DNA of 64,000 bases, from positions 217,008,484 through 217,072,483 of the forward strand of contig CAXKWD010000001.1 in the NCBI GenBank assembly GCA_964059195.1. The letters run 5' to 3'. This document shows, in pieces, positions 22,641 to 33,279 of this stretch. The first letter of the stretch is position 1, and every line of letters begins with the position of its first letter. The notes below the pieces were generated by a model. It worked only from the letters and a program-made list of their open reading frames with translations. It did not search any database and was not told the origin of the DNA. Source of the stretch: Ectobius pallidus. Taxonomy: Eukaryota; Arthropoda; Insecta; Blattodea; Ectobiidae. The position numbers and the translations under genes are program-made.

Positions 22641-24170
22641 ACAGCCGCATTTAAGGGTGGCTCCTACTTAAATTAGTTTTGTCCAACAGTTTTATTTATC
22701 TTGGTTCTCGAGGGTCTCTGCTTGATATCTGATAAACATTACACAAATAATGTAAATCTAGGTATATACAATAAAAACGGGTTGAAACATTTAAGGGATG
22801 GTTTTTATTAAAATTAATTTAGCCTAAAATTTTCTCCTGGTACTGTATGTAAATTTTCATTTAAAAATGGTCAAAGGGGGTAGATTTAAATGAAGCACAT
22901 ACAATAGGGGTTGAAACACATAAGGGGTAGTTTGTACCAAAATTCGGTTTCCCTAAAATTTTTCCGTCGTTCTATAGGGTCAGTGTATAAAATCTGGTAA
23001 GAATTGGTCAAAAAAGTGAAAATTTATTGTAATAGGGGTTGAAACAATTAAGGGGTAGTTTCTTCCCAAATTAATTTTGCTCAAAAATCTCTCCTGAACC
23101 TATTGAGGTTCTGTGTATTACGTCTGATAAAAAAATTAATCAAAGAACGAATATTTAAATAAATACATAACTTAACGGGGTATCAAATATTTAAGGGTGG
23201 TTTATACGAAAGTTAGTTTTGTATAAAAAAATTATTTTGGTTCTGGAGGGTAATTGTGTAATATCTAATAAAAGTTACTCAAAGAATGAAGGTTTAAATA
23301 TTGACATACATAGGGGTTGAGTCACTTCAGGGATAGTTTCTACCAAAATTAGTTTTGTTTGAAAAATCTCTTGGCTGTAAAAGGTCTGTGAATAATAAGT
23401 TATACAAATTACTCAAAGAGTATAGATCTAAATATTGATAATAAAGTAGGGGTTGAAGCATGTAAAGGGTGGTTTATAATAAATTTAAATTGGCCTATAA
23501 TTTTCTCCTGGTTCTATAGGGTATTGTGTAAAGTTTGATAAAAATTCGTCAAAGATTGTAGCTCTAAATATAGATCATAAATAGGGGTTGAGACAATTTA
23601 TGGGCGGTTTCTACTAAAATTAGTTTCGCTTAAAGCTTCCTCCTGGTTCTGTAGGTTCTGTGTGTGAATTTTGATAAAAATTGTCACAGAGTGTAGATTT
23701 ATTTAAATGTCATATAATAGGGGTTAATCATAAGGGGTTGTTTATTCCAAAATAGTTTTGCCTAAAATGTTATCCTGGTTCTTTAGGGCCTATGTTTAAA
23801 TTCTGGTAAAATATGGTAAATAAATATAGGTTTAAATAAAGATCATATAATAAGGGTTGAAACATTTAAGGGATGGTTTGTTCCAAAATGAATTTGGCTT
23901 GAAATATTATCTTGATTCTATAGGGTTTGTCTGTAAAGTTTGGTAATAATCGTAGTAATCGATTTACTAAGACATTAAATAATGGGGGTTGGAAATTTAA
24001 TAAGGGGTGGTTTTGTAAAATATTGCAGAGTAGTGACTAGTTCTGCAGGGTTTATGTGTAAATTGTATAGAGATTGTCCGGGGAATTTAGATTTGTATAC
24101 GAAAATATTACTCACGGGAGGTTTAAAATAAGGGAAGGATTGGTTGACTTGAATTTTAATATTGCCCATC
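22641..24170 (-). repeat. right array of about 135-bp units (about 12 copies, inverted)
   Basis: Units anchored by ATAGGGGTTGAAACATTTAA followed by GGGATGGTTT lie at about 22655, 22780, 22905, 23030, 23175, 23310, 23450, 23582, 23718, 23852, 23982 and 24110. They share TTTTCTCCTGGTTCTATAGG and GTGTAAATTTTGATAAAAAT. These are the complements of the left-array blocks, so the arrays could pair as hairpin arms of 1.5-2.1 kb. Confidence 0.85.
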
Positions 24171-24721
24171 GTTTTTACCTTGTTGAAGGGGGTAGGTGTT
24201 CAAAATTTCATGCAAATCAGTGGAAGCATGTAAATTTGTGTAGGCCTATAAACACATACTTTTTATTTTTATGTTAGATATAATACAATAAATTAGAAGA
24301 AGAAGAAGAATGTAATTACTACAGTAATTGAACACAGATGATGCTTGGGGGAGGGGGTTAAATTAAGGACTGTATATTGTATGTACGGCACGACATCAAG
24401 AATGCAGTGAACAAGATATTGCACGTAACAGCCTCTGTCATGACTCATGGTAGTAGGTATTTGTAGTTCTCTACAAGTAACCGGATATCCGAATACGTAA
24501 ATACCTAACGGCGGTTATCCGAAAAGCAATATTCGGTTAACCGGTTATCCGAATTTTATTCGCCATGACCAAGTAACCGGTTACTATCCGGTTACACAAA
24601 TACACAAATAGTCCGAGCACTAGTCTCTACCTGTTATAGTTTAGGCTGTACGTTGATTCCTGTCATTCAGTCAGTCATTCATTCAGTCAGTCAGGACAAA
24701 GCCTTTTATATATATAAGAGA

Positions 24722-25192
24722 TTTTTTGTCTTCTACAAAGGAATGACTCACAACATTCTTATTCTTGGATCATTTATACCCTTCTAGGAAAGAGGATTTA
24801 CTTCTTTACTTCGGTTATAAGCAATTTCGCAGAACCGCAGATTCTGAAGATTTTACAATGTTAATGTTCGTTATAAAACCAATGAAGCAGATAATGGCAA
24901 AGCAGATCTATAGCAACATAACTGCTCTCTGGTGGATACACAACATCCATGCGTCGGGTTAGTGAAGCAGTTTGTTTCCACGGCCCCTTATGAACAGAGT
25001 TCGCATTATCCACACCACGTCATGCTACGTTACTCCTGACATCGTTTATATTCCTGAACAGAGATTCCGCAAGATTCCGGCTTTGAAAACCTCACAAAAA
25101 GTCACCTTCCAATTTATTTCTAGTTAATACTTGAAATAAATATGAACGAATACAGAATGAAATGTCAAAAATGACTTGTGATTGCAATCGCA
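24722..25192. other. no gene recognised
   Basis: Sequence between the Helitron and the F1 foldback, with no supportable feature. The 65-aa ORF at 24765-24962 has no recognisable motif. Confidence 0.4.
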
Positions 25193-26717
25193 TTAAGGGG
25201 GTAGGCCTGCATACAGCTTTCGATGAAATCCATTGGTGAGAAATATGTGAATTTCATTTTCTTTTTCTCCGCATTCAATTGCTCTAGAGTCTTGCAAACT
25301 GACATACTCTTTATTGACTATTTCTACAATTGGATATTATTTTCAAAATTAATCAATCTGTTACAGTTACGGGTAATTATCGATTCAAAATGGCAGCCAC
25401 TTTTCATGCACTGAACAGCCGTTTCCTGATAACATCCACAAATATAGATATTTCTTTGAAATATCTTCAGTACAAGTATTTTTTTAAATGCATTTTTTTG
25501 AAATTTTCTTTATCGTTAAATTATATATATTTTTACAAAATATTTATACTGAAGATATTTCAAAGATCCTAGATTATGTTGTTCACATGATACTAACAAA
25601 CACACAGAAAAATAATCACACAGAAATATCTATATTTGTAGAAGTTATCAGGGAAACGGCTGTTCATTGCATGAAACGTGGCAGCCATTTGAAACATATT
25701 TACCCGTAACTGTAACAGTTTGATTAATATTGAAAATAATATGCAATTGCAGAAATAGTCAATAAAGAGTATGTCAGATTGCAAGACTGTAGAGCAATTC
25801 ATTGCTGAGAAAAAAAAATCTGATGTGAAAGTCACATAACTTCCTCTGCCCAAATAAAAGTTAGCAGTATTCACATATCCTTTTACAGAATCGCAAGATA
25901 CAATTTTACGCTAATTATCCTATAAATACCTCTTCTTTCAATGATGCGACTAAAAGCGCAGGCTATATAACAAACTTAAAAAAAAAGAACTGCAGACGTT
26001 TATTGAACTTTCCGCCGTAAAGAATAATTTCCGACATTTATCGAATATTTCCCTCAGATACTTCTTTACTCTATACTAGGCCAACAATACATCTTTCTCA
26101 CTTCACATTCTTATATAGAATAAGAGGCCGTGAAAGAGCGCGTATTCAGTTGTTCATCATGCAAGACAAAATTTCTACAAACAGTGGGTGAACAGTGGGT
26201 GGCTTGTAACTACCCTCAGAGAATTTTTTCGAAAAAAAGTTTCAAATAAAAGTTTTAGCTCTCAGTAAAAGGAACACATGTGCAAATTTTAAAGAAAATC
26301 GTTAGAGCCGTTTTCGAGAAAATAGCAAAAAACGAAAATTTCTTCATGTAAAGTCCCCTTAAAAATAAGAGAAATATGTCGCCAATCTTCGAATCACATC
26401 TTCAGAAGGTACCTGACCCAAATACGAAATTTTGTTTTCATACGATTCTCCGTTTCGGAGCTAGCCTGTTCACAAACTTCCACACAGACAGACACACACA
26501 CAGACACACACACAGACATGTTTCCAAAAATAGTATTTTTGGATTCAGGGGGCCTTGAAACGTGTATATATGCTAAAAACTCAACTTCGAATTTTAGGGT
26601 CGAAAACAATACTTCCTCTACCTATAGTACCTATGGTACGGGCAGAGGAAGTAAAAATAATGAAATTCCCATATTGCTCACCAATTAATTTCATCAAAAG
26701 CTGTATGTCCCCTCTTA
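25193..26717. mobile_element. foldback element F1 (second copy), interrupted
   Basis: The left arm starts TTAAGGGGGTAGGCCTGCAT, ACAGCTTTCGATG; the right arm ends TCAAAAGCTGTATGTCCCCT, CTTAA. The arms share the same internal blocks as 642-1359. The right arm is split near 25820-26655 by a family F3 insertion: GCTGAGAAAAAAA at the left continues as AAAAATAATGAAATTCC at the right, as in the uninterrupted copy at 1296-1312. Confidence 0.75.
25839..26652. mobile_element. inverted-repeat element, family F3 (ACTTCCTCTGCCC ends)
   Basis: Bounded by ACTTCCTCTGCCC and GGGCAGAGGAAGT. Contains CACACAGACA microsatellite and the family blocks ATGTTTCCAAAAATAGTATT and AGTCCCCTTAAAAATAAGAG. Partial relatives lie at 28103-28560, 41880-41960 and 56868-57126. 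It lies in the right arm of the F1 element. About 20 bases outside the left end (TCTGATGTGAAAGTCACATA) are unexplained and may belong to it. Confidence 0.65.
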
Positions 26718-26979
26718 ATGGATCTCTGGGTGAAAGTTACTGAACGAAGGCTGTTCTAAGAGGCCCTAGTTTTTTTTTAATGATGATAAATTTCATTTTT
26801 CACTCCAAAAAAGTGCATGGTGTGAAAAGAAAGTTGTTTTTTAATTCAATGCTACTAGCAAAAACGAGTATTAGAAAATGTCGCAGAACTTAGTACTTCT
26901 GACTGGGTCAGTTTAGTATAAGTCAGGACGAGATTGCGGTCCAGACAATAAAGTCAGCTTCTTTTTATCCCCACATAAA

Positions 26980-27208
26980 AGTAAAGTGATCCCTATACAG
27001 GCCTTGGAGGCCCAGAGGGTTCCAGGAAATTGAGGCTCCCAGATTTTGGACATTCGGCACATGAAGGTGGTAAGGATGTCAGCCTTACGCAACGGCCGCC
27101 TTTACCCCAGGATTGCTCCTGGTACTCATTTCTGTTGGAGGCTGAGTCGACCCCAGAGCCATAGTGCCACCAGAAGGATTAGGACAATTGAAAAACCTCA
27201 ACGACCTC
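26980..27208 (-). mobile_element. SINE-A (minus strand), 5'-truncated
   Basis: Complement of the SINE-A body: GTGATCCCTATACAGGCC, GGAACCCTCTGGG-type, GTCGACCCCAGAGCCATAGT and CACCAGAAGGATTA. The tRNA-like head is missing. Confidence 0.75.
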
Positions 27209-27234
27209 ACTTCAATAAAAATTGTTAACTGACC

Positions 27235-27545
27235 TAGGTGGCCGACATGATAGCGTCTAGGACTTGCATTCGGCAAGTACCGTGTTCAAATCCTGTGAGG
27301 GAACATTTTGATTAGGATTTTTTTCATGGTTTCCCCAAATTTTATAGGCGAATTGGGCAATTACATATCATGGATCATGCCCGCTAATTCAACCTGTATC
27401 GTATTCATGGTACGAGTTGAAATTTAAAAAGACGCTATAACCACATCAACAATAGAAAACAGATCCACATTAATAGTTACATGGAGTTACACCTAAACTC
27501 TTGATATGGTTTCGGTACTAAAAGGAGTGTTAATAAAAGTTGAAT
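27235..27545 (+). mobile_element. SINE-B (tRNA-derived)
   Basis: A tRNA-like head, GGTGGCCGACATGATAGCGT, with B box TGTTCAAATCCTG, then ATGGTTTCCCCAAATTTTAT and the 3' body seen also in SINE-B copies at 44990 and 51319 (GAATTGGGCAATTACATATC; AGTTGAAATTTA; ACTCTTGATATGG; AAAAGGAGTGTTAATAAAAG). Confidence 0.7.
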
Positions 27546-27581
27546 TACAACAAACAAATTTCTTTAGTTTACTTCATCTAA

Positions 27582-28009
27582 TGCCCGGTTTCTACAAACT
27601 TGTGAATTACCTATGGGTAAATTACCCATGGACAAATTATTTCCATTTAACCTACAATGGTATAATGAGCAAGGCCTTGGAGTTGTACAGTTAATTTAAT
27701 TCAGAAGGCTTTGATTCTCATTGTTATTGATCCTATGAAAGGTTAAATTTTATCCAGCCATCCATGAAAGGACAAATTAACCCAAAGATTTACCCTTGGA
27801 CAGATCTAGCCCGAGTTTGTAGGAACATTTTTTCTGTCATTTTCATATTTACCCAAAGGACATTTATCTAGAAACTCGCCACAAGTGTATGTGATTGCTA
27901 TCTTTAAATTATTTGTGTTTGTGTGGTGTTATTCTTGTGTAAATTGTGTAAATTCTGTGCATTAGATAATTTACCCATAGGTAATTCGCGAGTTTATAGA
28001 AACCGGCCA
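27582..28009. mobile_element. PIF/Harbinger-like MITE with 45-bp terminal repeats
   Basis: Ends TGCCCGGTTTCTACAAACTT and, complemented, TGGCCGGTTTCTATAAACTC, both continuing into GAATTACCTATGGGTAAATT. Flanked by TAA on both sides (27579-27581 and 28010-28012), the 3-bp signature of PIF/Harbinger. Internal TTTACCC/GGGTAAA motifs occur in both orientations. No ORF. Confidence 0.75.
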
Positions 28010-28015
28010 TAAGTG

Positions 28016-28060
28016 AGTCACGCCGCCCGGACCTTAGAGGGCCGCGATAGTACTTAGAAG
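28016..28060 (+). repeat. short GC-rich module (family S), partial
   Basis: Contains GCCGCCCGGACCTTAGAGGG followed by CCGCGA. The same module occurs at 35580-35660 and 50195-50275 (GCCCGAGCCTTACCGGGCCG). Confidence 0.4.
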
Positions 28061-28102
28061 TTGTATTACTTTACTTAAACTCTGTAATGCAAATATATTT
28101 TT

Positions 28103-28560
28103 ACTTCCTCTGCCCGTACCATAGGTACTGTAGATAGAGGAAGTATTGTTTTCGACCCCAAAATTCGAAGTTGAGTTTTTAGCATATATACACGTTTCAA
28201 GGCCCCCTGAATCCAAAAATACTATTTTTGGAAACATGTCTATGTGTCTGTCTGTCCGTCTGTCTGTCTGTCTGTGAACACTCTAGCTCCAAAACGGAAA
28301 ATCGTATGAAAACAAATTTTCGTATTTGGGTCAGGTACCTTCTGAAGATGTGAGGATAAGATTGGCGACTATTTTCTCTTATTTTTAAGGGGACTTTACA
28401 TGAAGAAATTTTCGTTTTTCGCGATTTTCTCGAAAACGGCTCTAACGATTGTTTACCACACAACACAAACTTTTTACAAACAGTGGGTGAAGTTTGTGTT
28501 GTGTGGTAAACAATTGAATACACACTCTTTCACGGCCTCTTATTCTATATAAGAATGAAG
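28103..28560. mobile_element. family F3 element, partial
   Basis: Begins ACTTCCTCTGCCCGTACCAT and carries the blocks CCAAAAATACTATTTTTGGA, GTCTGTCTGTCTGTG and AAGGGGACTTTACATGAAGA. Also contains a local palindrome, AACTTTTTACAAACAGTGGG, flanked by TTGTTTACCACACAACACAA and its complement. Noncoding. Confidence 0.6.
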
Positions 28561-28619
28561 TGATAAAGACATATTGGAGGGAAATATTCGATAAAGTTCG
28601 GAAATTATTCTTAACGACG

Positions 28620-28840
28620 AATTGAAGCCAATTTGTTGAAAGTGAAAAAACCGATGCATTGACAGTGAAAAGCCAATTCGTTGACAGTGAAAAAAACCAA
28701 TTCGTTGATAGTGAATCGAAGCCACTTCTTTGACAGTGAAAAACCCAATTCGTTGACAGTGAATCGAAGCCAATTCTTGACAGTGAATCGAAACCAATTC
28801 GTGGACAGTGACCGAAGCCAATTCGTTGACAGTGAATCTA
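28620..28840 (+). repeat. minisatellite, about 8 units of 25-35 bp
   Basis: Units approximate CCAATTCGTTGACAGTGAAT followed by CGAAG, with length variation. Open reading frames across it on both strands are products of the repeat. Confidence 0.85.
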
Positions 28841-29567
28841 AGTCAGGTGTATGGCGGAGAATTCAACCCATCTTCATGAAGAATAAAAGTTGTTTCGTTG
28901 TAAAATATTTCAAATTCGCTGAAGGAGAATCGAAGGCAATTCGCTGGAGAATTCTCGTCAATCCCATGAAAAGAATCACAGCCATAACGCTGGGATTTTG
29001 AAGCCACTTGCTTGAAGAAATAGCGATTTTATTAATTGATGAATATTTCTTATTTTAAATCGAAGAATTTATCTTCTTAATGAATAATCTTGACAGATTA
29101 TTGTATATTTTTTCGTTTCCATTTTGTTTTCCTTCACATCAGAACTTCATACAGTATGTTTCCACGGATTTCACCCCCCGCTCTGGAATGTTAAGTTTCT
29201 GTAGTTTTGTTTTAGGTCCCCATAATGACGCCAAGAAAATAAAAGCAATGTATATAAAGACAGTTTTACATATTACCTTTCCTCTTCTCCTAACTTCAGA
29301 GTTTAGACAATTCTGCCTGTTCCATCTTCATACTCCATCAATTATAGGCCTATACTGCTCCCATCATCTTCTTGGACGCCCTACGTCTCTTCTTCCGCGA
29401 AGCTTCTGTCTCCTCACCAGGTTGGTATTCTTTCTTTTCTAATTCGGTCCATAGGCCTAATATGTTCTTTCCAACTTATTTCTCTTATAGATATATAAGC
29501 TTTCATGAACCACAGATTATTGTCTCTGTTGGACATTACATGATAACATTATAGGAGAAAAATTCCT

Positions 29568-29638
29568 TCGACACTGGGACTTGAACCCAGGACCTTTGGC
29601 TAATCGCGCCAATGCTCTACCAACTAAGGTAAGCCGGA
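29568..29638 (-). repeat. tRNA-like module, left arm
   Basis: Complement of a full-length tRNA-like sequence: T-arm GGGTTCAAGTCCC, anticodon arm TTGGC-GCGATTA-GCCAA, D-arm remnant. Partner of 30041-30112. Confidence 0.6.
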
Positions 29639-30040
29639 ATTCAATTCACAGCGCCGGATGGAACCTCTCTCCTATGGCTGATTGCCCTAATGGTCTACCT
29701 CACAGACAGACATGTTATGTCATATGCAGTACTGTGAGGCACACTAATTAGTGATTTTTGTGACCGGGCTCCCACTGTTATTGTACAGTGTTAACATTCA
29801 AGATAGATATATAAGCATTCATGAACCACAGATTATTGTCTCTGTTGGACATTACATGATAACATTGTATATATCTATGTTGAATGTCAACTGTACAATA
29901 ACAGTGGGAGCCCGGTCACAAAAATCACTAATTAGTGTGCCTCACAGTACTGCATATGACATAACATGTCTGTCTGTGAGGTAAACCATTAGGGCAATCA
30001 GCCATAGGAGAGAGGTTCCATCCGGCGCTGTGAATTGAAC

Positions 30041-30112
30041 TCCGGCTTAGTTCAGTTGGTAGAGCATTGGCGCGATTAGCCAAAGGTGCTGGGTTCAAGT
30101 CCCAGTGTCGGA
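30041..30112 (+). repeat. tRNA-like module, right arm
   Basis: 72 nt with acceptor TCCGGCT/TGTCGGA, D-arm AGTTCAGTTGGTAGAGC, anticodon arm TTGGC-GCGATTA-GCCAA (loop triplet GAT, isoleucine-like, but C at position 33) and T-arm CTGGG-TTCAAGT-CCCAG. It could fold as a cloverleaf. Membership in a repeated palindrome and the position-33 change argue against a working tRNA. Confidence 0.6.
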
Positions 30113-30149
30113 GGAATTTTTCTCCTATATTGTTATTATTTCTCTTAGT

Positions 30150-30430
30150 TTAAGGGGACATACAGGTTTTGGTGAAATTCATAGGTGAGAAATAGGTGTA
30201 ATTCATTTTTTTGTCAGCAACGATTTGTTCTATAACCTTGTAATCTGGTAGGCTCTTTATTGACTACTTCTACAGACTTTCAGAATTAATTTAACTGTTA
30301 CAGTTACGGGTAATTATCGTTACAAAACGGCAGCCACATTTCGTGCACTAGTAATTTCCACAAATATCAATATTTCTGAGTGATTATTTTTTCTATCTCT
30401 GTGTATATATCATATAAACAACACTATCTA
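30150..30430 (+). mobile_element. family F1 element, left half only
   Basis: TAAGGGGACATACAGGTTTT and the following arm blocks (TTTGTTCTATAACCTTGTAA; ACAGTTACGGGTAATTATCG) match the left arm of 25193-25440. The right arm is absent. Confidence 0.65.
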
Positions 30431-30534
30431 TTTCATGGATTTATCTCTAAAAAGCCTTATAATGTTTATAACTCCAAATGTAATTTCTGTTCATGATTTA
30501 GTTACCTACAAAAATTTCAAAGTTATAGCAGAAA

Positions 30535-30694
30535 TAGTTTAAAATCATTTTGAAAACATCGAGTCGTTCACCAATGGCCATGACAAAACAATATTCATAT
30601 TATTCATGGCCTTATAGTTTAAAATCGTTTTGAAAACATCGAGTCGTTCATCAATCGCCATGACAAAACAATATTCATAATAATATTCATGGCC
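30535..30694 (+). repeat. tandem duplication, 80-bp unit twice
   Basis: TAGTTTAAAATCNTTTTGAA, AACATCGAGTCGTTCANCAA... repeats with a period of 80 and few differences. Confidence 0.85.
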
Positions 30695-30700
30695 TTCTTT

Positions 30701-31625
30701 AAATGAAAATTAAAGGCTTTGGTTTGAATTGATGCAATGAACTCCTTACAGCCATAGAGATTGTGATTATGCAGAGAGCATTGCATTTGGAGCATCAGAA
30801 CATAAACATGGGAATTACATGGGAATTGCGTGGAGGGGAGAAGTATCCCTCCTGCAGAGTGATGGAGTTTTATTTTAAAAATACAACTTAATTACACCAT
30901 GCAAATTCGCTGCCGCCGATAAAACTGGTATGAAAATCGCCAACTCCTGCCGCTCATTTGATTGCAAACGACACAAACGCAAATTTTCTCTCCATTCGCG
31001 CTCAAAATTTCCCCACTCGACGCTATTTTTATTGCTCGTAACTTTTATAAAGCCCGAGCAAGGCCCTCCCATAATGTTATAAAATATTTAGTGAAGTTAA
31101 AAACAAATGGAATAATTAGTCATAGCAGCCATTAAAAGTAAAGGTGAAAATAAACCCCGTATTTAAACACTTTCACCTTCATAACCTAGCCCGGTTAATA
31201 AATGACTACTAACACAACTTTTTAACGACTGTTATAATCCTAGACTTTCCAGCCAGGGCAATTTGCAAATTCATAGCCCGCGAGTTGGTAGGACTGCAAG
31301 ATGTTATCGTTGGCCTAATTATTAAACCGTAAAACAATTGAATCTAACGTTATGTATTGTCGTAAAGCTTGTAACGATGCTATCAATGGAATTAGAATCC
31401 AGTTCCATTTCTCTTATTGCGGCAATTATGTTTATCTGGGCCATTTTAACACCAGTAACTGCTTCTTTATTACGATATAGTTATGAGCGTCTACACGAAT
31501 CATAACATTACGAAATGGGGTTCGTTAGAGGCTGTTTCATTCAATATTGTGACCTATCAATAAAAGGAAAGAATCTTCTGAATTTCAACCAAGCCAATAA
31601 CAATTAATGGGAAATCATTCAATTT
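30701..31625. other. no gene recognised
   Basis: About 900 bp without repeat ends or coding signal that I can support. It may be single-copy intergenic DNA. Confidence 0.4.
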
Positions 31626-32092
31626 AGCTTATGGTCGAGCGGTGCATACGGATCGAGGAAAGAGTTGCGCCGAGTTTTTTCAATTTCCGAGATCCGTTAT
31701 GCGCTTACGGCACGAGTATTGCATGCTATTTTTTGCACGATGATTATGTAAATCAATTTATTTATATTAATTGAGATATTAGCTGAAAATATACACTATT
31801 GAAGATGGATGTTATATTTCAGAAAGTGATTCTCGTGTGTTGGTTGTTATGGGAACCGAATATTTGTCCTGTTAAAGACGCCACAAACTAGGGGGCCTTG
31901 GTTCCGGTCTTCCATAAAGGCTTGTATTATGATGATTTTACTTACGGCACTTGTGCTTTTTGTAATTTTTACCGCACGGAGATTTCTTTTGTTTTCATAG
32001 CAACCAGATTGCGTGCGGGAATTTCAAGTTACGATCCACGGCAACAATATTCGTAAGTACCACTAATTAGTTACCTCGTGCAAAAAATCATT
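31626..32092 (+). mobile_element. 450-bp noncoding family R450 (copy 1)
   Basis: Marked by CGGATCGAGGAAAGAGT, GCTTACGGCACGAGTATTGC, ATGCTATTTTTTGCACGATG, TTGGTTGTTATGGGAACCGA, GTTACGATCCACGGCAACAA and a 3' end CCTCGTGCAAAAAA. Other copies are at 34588-35066 (same orientation), 40322-40768, 49498-49943 and 54690-55160 (opposite). No terminal inverted repeats or ORF; class unknown. Confidence 0.75.
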
Positions 32093-32254
32093 TTACAATG
32101 AACAAGAAAATTTCAAAATGTTCATTTTCCTCTCTAAAAGCCATTTTCATGGTGGTTTCCATGAATTCCATGAATTCGGAGTTCATGACAAGGACAAGAA
32201 AGTAGGAAGTCCTAGATTTAACAATAAAAACTAAAAAACTAAACTAAACTCCGT

Positions 32255-32549
32255 TGCTCAACATCCCTGGAGGGATTTGGCCTACCACTGAGCACTGCGT
32301 CATCTACCATAGGCAGACGGCAGCATTGGGGGCATGTGGTCAGCATGCCGACACCCACGGCCGTTAATGGTGGTTTCCATGACCGGAGCCGCTACTTTTC
32401 TATCAAGTAGCTCCTCAATTTGAATCATGAGGCTGAGTGCACCCCTGCCAGACCTCTCTACCTCAGAAAAATCCGAGGAGGTACCGGGAATCGAACCCGG
32501 GCCGAAGGATCTGTAGTCAGTGACGATAACCACAAGACCACGCCGGAGA
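32255..32549 (-). mobile_element. SINE-C (tRNA-derived)
   Basis: On the minus strand: CCGGCGTGGTCTTGTGGTTA (A-box region), then GGCCCGGGTTCGATTCCCGG (B box), then a body with GGTGGAAACC-type and ATGCTGACCACATGCCCCCA blocks. The head looks like a tRNA; no other copy is in this window. Confidence 0.75.
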
Positions 32550-32640
32550 TTTAACAATACCAACTGTTTATTACCAGCAAAATGCCCTTAACGTCACAAA
32601 AACAGTTTTTCTAGGTAAGTGGTTTTTTTTATATATATAC

Positions 32641-33040
32641 AAGGCGCGTCCAGAAAATAAGTTTCCCTGGGGCCGTTTACAGAAACAAAACACAATTTCA
32701 TGAAAATATTTATTGCAACAGATACGGCAAGTGTTCAGCAATTTTTAACAAATTAGCCACCGGAATTGAAAATGCTTGTTATACCATGGGACCAACTTTT
32801 GAATACCTGATGTCGTAGAAGTCTGCCGCTTGCGATTCGAAATACAGAGTGACAACCATTTCCTCTTCTCTGTCATTCCCTGTAATTTCATGAGGTGTAG
32901 GAAAAGTTGAAAATCACTGGAAACGATATTTTGTCTGTATAATGGATTTTTAATAACCTCCCAGCAAGTCTCCCGCAGAAGTTCGGCTGGGAAGAGTGTA
33001 AACATCCACCCTACAGCCCGGACCTCGCATTGTACTAAGC
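32641..33040 (-). pseudogene. mariner transposase remnant with inverted catalytic fragment
   Basis: The left end reads AAGTAAG-type mariner terminus (CCAGAAAATAAGTTTCCCTG). On the minus strand the residues SSDFQLFLHLMK and GIQKLVPWYNK resemble the C-terminal mariner region, with internal stops and frameshifts. Immediately beyond, on the plus strand (33003-33035), HPPYSPDLALY appears. That is the mariner block with the third catalytic Asp, in the opposite orientation to the rest, so the copy is rearranged. Confidence 0.65.
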
Positions 33041-33279
33041 CGGAACTTGTGTGAGGTGACTTTAGAGGATTCCGTGTATTGTCATTGGTTAATATTAGAG
33101 AGTATAAAGAGGAAAAAAACTTATTTTAATAAATCCATCCTCATTGGCTACATTAAAGTTTAACAATAAACGATCACTACCAAGCCCCACCTAAGTGATC
33201 ATGTATGAGATGAAGAAGACAGGGTAGCCTACTAAGATAATACAGACAATGTGTTAAGGTTGGCAAACTTGGAACCTAA

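Larger units (their letters stand above)
19903..24622. mobile_element. giant foldback hAT-type element with opposed repeat arrays
   Basis: Ends TAGGGCTCGGACAAGTAACC and, complemented, TAGTGCTCGGAC, flanked by the exact 8-bp duplication GTCTCTAC (19895-19902 and 24623-24630). Subterminal regions (19915-20100 and 24465-24610) are crowded with GGATAACCG/CGGTTATCC-type motifs in both orientations. The interior has two arrays of about 135-bp units facing each other around a unique 390-bp centre. No transposase ORF is visible, so it would depend on an enzyme supplied elsewhere. It sits inside a Helitron and is younger than it. Confidence 0.85.
19169..24721 (-). mobile_element. Helitron, nonautonomous, carrying a nested hAT element
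   Basis: On the minus strand it begins TCTCTTATATATATAAAAGG followed by CTTTGTCCTGACTGA, and ends with a GC-rich hairpin (CCCCGGGCGACGCCGGG), TCTTTTAAG and CTAG, flanked by A and T. This is the standard Helitron layout. No Rep/helicase ORF is present. A 4.7-kb hAT-type element occupies 19903-24622, leaving only about 830 bp of Helitron sequence, close to the size of the copies at 36732 and 43405. Confidence 0.85.
29488..30135. mobile_element. 650-bp tRNA-module palindrome (copy 2)
   Basis: Flanked by an exact 12-bp direct repeat, TTATTTCTCTTA (29476-29487 and 30136-30147). From about 29549 to 30126 the sequence is a near-perfect inverted repeat: tRNA-like module, GCGCCGGATGGAACCTCTCT, TGGTCTACCTCACAGACAGA, GTGACCGGGCTCCCACTGTT, centre near 29840, then the complement of all of these. 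The left end carries an outward 3' body (AATCTGTGGTTCATG-type) that the right arm lacks. Arms differ at only a few bases, so it is young or kept homogeneous. Confidence 0.85.

Noticed and set aside
28620..28840. CRISPR-like array
   Set aside because: Units are adjacent and degenerate with no unique spacers, and the context is an insect genome. It is a minisatellite.
29080..29475. LINE fragment suggested by basic-residue runs on the minus strand near 29380-29400
   Set aside because: No recognisable RT-tail motif on careful reading; evidence too weak.
18527..30112. tRNA genes (Ile- or Ser-like) at 18527-18598 and 30041-30112
   Set aside because: They fold on paper, but position 33 is C, two differing copies sit in inverted repeats with shared flanks, and the anticodon triplets differ between copies. 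Repeat-derived modules are the better reading.
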